7,316 nt of DNA from Coxiellaceae bacterium (GTDB lineage Bacteria; Pseudomonadota; Gammaproteobacteria; Coxiellales; Coxiellaceae). The notes beneath the pieces are model-generated. The model was given only the letters and a program-made list of their open reading frames with translations, had not been told where the DNA came from and ran no database searches. The stretch lies in NCBI GenBank assembly GCA_014238445.1, contig JABABC010000170.1, positions 1-7,316 of the forward strand. The letters run 5' to 3'. The position numbers were made by a program, and so were the translations under genes. This document shows, piece after piece, positions 6,040 to 7,316 of the stretch; the stretch's first letter is position 1; every line of letters starts with the position of its first letter.

Positions 6040-6585
6040 TTATACGTCGCTATCGAGTTCTTCTAGCACAAGATTATTGTTAGTATAGACACAAATATCT
6101 GCAGCAATATTCAAAGACTGCTCAACAATTTCACGGGCGTCCATTGCTGTGTTATTCAATAAAGCGCGGGCTGCTGATTGTGCAAAATGCCCACCTGAAC
6201 CAATGGACATCAAACTTTCCTCAGGCTCAATCACATCGCCATTACCCGTTAAGATCAGTGAACTTTTTGAGTCTGCTACAACGAGTAGTGCCTCTAAACG
6301 TCTTAAGATTTTATCGGTACGCCAATCTTTCGCCATTTCAACAGCTGAGCGCACTAAGTTACCTTGATGTTTTTCCAGCTTCGCCTCAAAGCGCTCGAAC
6401 AAAGTAAAAGCGTCCGCTGTACCTCCAGCAAAACCTGCCAGCACTTGATTACCATACAGCCGCCTCACTTTACGAGCATTACCTTTTAAAATGGTTGACC
6501 CCATAGAGACCTGCCCATCACCACCAATCACGACTTTTCCATGACGACGCACTGATAAAATGGTTGTACCTCTGTATTGTTCCAC
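6040..6585 (-). CDS. hslV: ATP-dependent protease proteolytic subunit HslV (ClpQ)
   Basis: HslV is the proteasome-beta-like threonine peptidase forming a double hexameric chamber with HslU caps. The 181 residues align along their full length with E. coli HslV: TTILSVRR, GGDGQVS, KVRRLY, AGFAGGTADAFTLFE, AKDWRTD, ITGNGD-like LTGNGD and IGSGG are all present. The catalytic Thr should be Thr7, preceded by a six-residue leader MEQYRG. E. coli has only the initiator Met there, so this version needs removal of a short propeptide. The start is GTG (6583-6585) with AGGAG six bases upstream, which fixes the N-terminus; no in-frame ATG exists close by. It precedes hslU by 18 bases. The heat-shock promoter at 6614-6643 lies directly in front. 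Confidence 0.98.
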   Translation of the reverse strand: MEQYRGTTILSVRRHGKVVIGGDGQVSMGSTILKGNARKVRRLYGNQVLAGFAGGTADAFTLFERFEAKLEKHQGNLVRSAVEMAKDWRTDKILRRLEALLVVADSKSSLILTGNGDVIEPEESLMSIGSGGHFAQSAARALLNNTAMDAREIVEQSLNIAADICVYTNNNLVLEELDSDV

Positions 6586-6613
6586 GTACTTCTCCTATTC
6601 AAGTCTTAATGAG

Positions 6614-6643
6614 TAGATGGGGGGTTGCGACTCTGTTTTCAAG
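6614..6643 (-). promoter_or_regulatory. Sigma-32 heat-shock promoter for hslVU
   Basis: On the minus strand CTTGAAA (6637-6643) is followed after 14 bases by CCCCATCTA (6614-6622). This matches the RpoH consensus (CTTGAAA, 11-16 bases, CCCCATnTa) almost perfectly. It lies in the 62-base gap between the SPOR gene stop and the hslV GTG, with a predicted start near 6607. In E. coli hslVU is a known sigma-32 operon, so site and gene agree. Confidence 0.9.
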
Positions 6644-6647
6644 GGGT

Positions 6648-7178
6648 TTAACCCATAGAAGAAGACAACTGACGCACATAGGAATCAATATGAAACTTTT
6701 TGAGTTTTAATTGATCAGGAAAGGCAGCCTCTTTTGAAGCGTATGGGCCAACGCACACACGATATAAGGTCTTATGCGACTGAACCCACTTCATAACAAA
6801 AGCTTGATAACCTAATAATGCTAGGCGATCAGAGAAGACATGCGCATCATCGGTTTGCTCAAATGCGGCTAATTGTAAGACGTAATGCCCTCGTTTCATC
6901 ACAGCAGGTAAGTCAACATCACGGGAAGCCGTATCTCTCTTATCAACCACTGAAGTCACCGGCACTTTAGAAAGCTCCGTATAAAAATCCAGCTGAGGCG
7001 GAGCAACAACAGCGGACTGAGCGCGCACTGGTGAAGCAAAGCCTTCCGCCGCAGTCGTCCCTATGGCTTCAACATGTAATCGTGGAATGGCATACAAAAA
7101 TAAAAACACTAAGGCTGTACCAAGCAATACGCAGAGTAGTGCCACTATCAATGCATATCGATTAAATACCACCTTCAC
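6648..7178 (-). CDS. SPOR-domain, FtsN-like membrane protein
   Basis: A 176-residue single-pass inner-membrane protein with a short cytoplasmic N-terminus, one membrane helix at about 9-31, a Pro/Ala/Val-rich periplasmic linker and a C-terminal SPOR domain at about 97-171 (YVLQLAAF...LYRVCVGPY). SPOR domains bind denuded septal peptidoglycan. A short motif before the domain, DFYTELSKVPV (64-74), resembles the FYxxLP-type segment seen in many FtsN/DedD-like proteins. It is much shorter than E. coli FtsN (319 residues), so I call it FtsN-like and give no symbol. An FtsN-type gene next to hslVU is the usual gammaproteobacterial arrangement. The start is GTG (7176-7178) with AGGAGG six bases upstream. 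It lies 12 bases after the preceding stop, so the two are probably co-transcribed and perhaps translationally coupled. Confidence 0.92.
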   Translation of the reverse strand: MKVVFNRYALIVALLCVLLGTALVFLFLYAIPRLHVEAIGTTAAEGFASPVRAQSAVVAPPQLDFYTELSKVPVTSVVDKRDTASRDVDLPAVMKRGHYVLQLAAFEQTDDAHVFSDRLALLGYQAFVMKWVQSHKTLYRVCVGPYASKEAAFPDQLKLKKFHIDSYVRQLSSSMG

Positions 7179-7190
7179 TCTGCTCCTCCT

Positions 7191-7316
7191 CTAGGATGAT
7201 GCAGCTTCAGATGACACTTGGTCAGACGCTGATCCCTCTGATATTGGCGTCTTCTGTTGCGGTGAAGATGAATCAGGGGAGGCAGGAGCGGTTAATGCTG
7301 TAAAATTGGGTGCCTG
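7191..7316 (-). CDS. C-terminal end of an unidentified upstream gene (partial)
   Basis: The minus strand is open in one frame from the right edge to a TAG at 7191-7193, giving the last 41 residues of a protein. The other two minus-strand frames contain stops here. The residues are rich in Ser, Ala, Pro and Gln (for example TAPASPDSSSPQQ) and look like a disordered tail. The stop abuts the AGGAGG ribosome binding site of the SPOR gene, which supports this being a true gene end in the same operon. In related genomes argS or priA often precede the FtsN-like gene, but this tail resembles neither terminus, so no identity is assigned. Confidence 0.6.
   Translation of the reverse strand, partial: QAPNFTALTAPASPDSSSPQQKTPISEGSASDQVSSEAASS

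Overview
The window reads as chromosomal DNA of a gammaproteobacterium of moderate GC. The indicators are an SPOR-protein/hslV/hslU cluster with a textbook sigma-32 (heat-shock) promoter, a YihA/EngB-type GTPase, and a two-domain NitT/TauT-like ABC permease of the kind I associate with Legionella-like gammaproteobacteria. That lineage placement is from memory and uncertain. There are no rRNA or tRNA genes, insertion sequences, prophage genes or CRISPR arrays.

Layout, left to right. (1) Positions 1-1402, minus strand: the first 467 codons of an ABC transporter permease whose 3' end lies beyond the left edge. (2) 1403-1550: a gap with small inverted repeats. (3) 1551-2165, minus: engB, a ribosome-assembly GTPase, with its own extended -10 promoter. 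(4) 2166-2382: a divergent promoter region with a near-consensus sigma-70 promoter for the next gene. (5) 2383-3411, plus: a class I, animal-type fructose-bisphosphate aldolase. (6) 3424-3461: a hairpin terminator shared by two convergent genes. (7) 3473-4219, minus: a membrane protein of the DUF4396 type with a His/Met-rich metal-binding-like loop. (8) 4220-4641: a 422-base stretch without a large gene. It holds divergent promoters, a 7-bp inverted repeat placed like an operator, a 34-codon small ORF with a good ribosome binding site, a second open frame overlapping it, and a terminator. (9) 4642-6585, minus: hslU and hslV, the two subunits of the HslVU (ClpYQ) protease. (10) 6648-7178, minus: a short FtsN-like SPOR protein. 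(11) 7191-7316, minus: the low-complexity C-terminal tail of another gene in the same transcription unit.

Functionally, most of the window is housekeeping: protein quality control, ribosome assembly, glycolysis/gluconeogenesis, cell-envelope division and small-molecule import. The right-hand genes are tightly packed on the minus strand. The sigma-32 promoter sits between the SPOR gene and hslV, so hslVU can be induced by heat independently of the envelope genes upstream. The part least explained by known biology is the 4321-4620 region together with the neighbouring DUF4396 gene. Its arrangement suggests a small regulated, possibly metal-responsive, divergent unit; that reading is inference.
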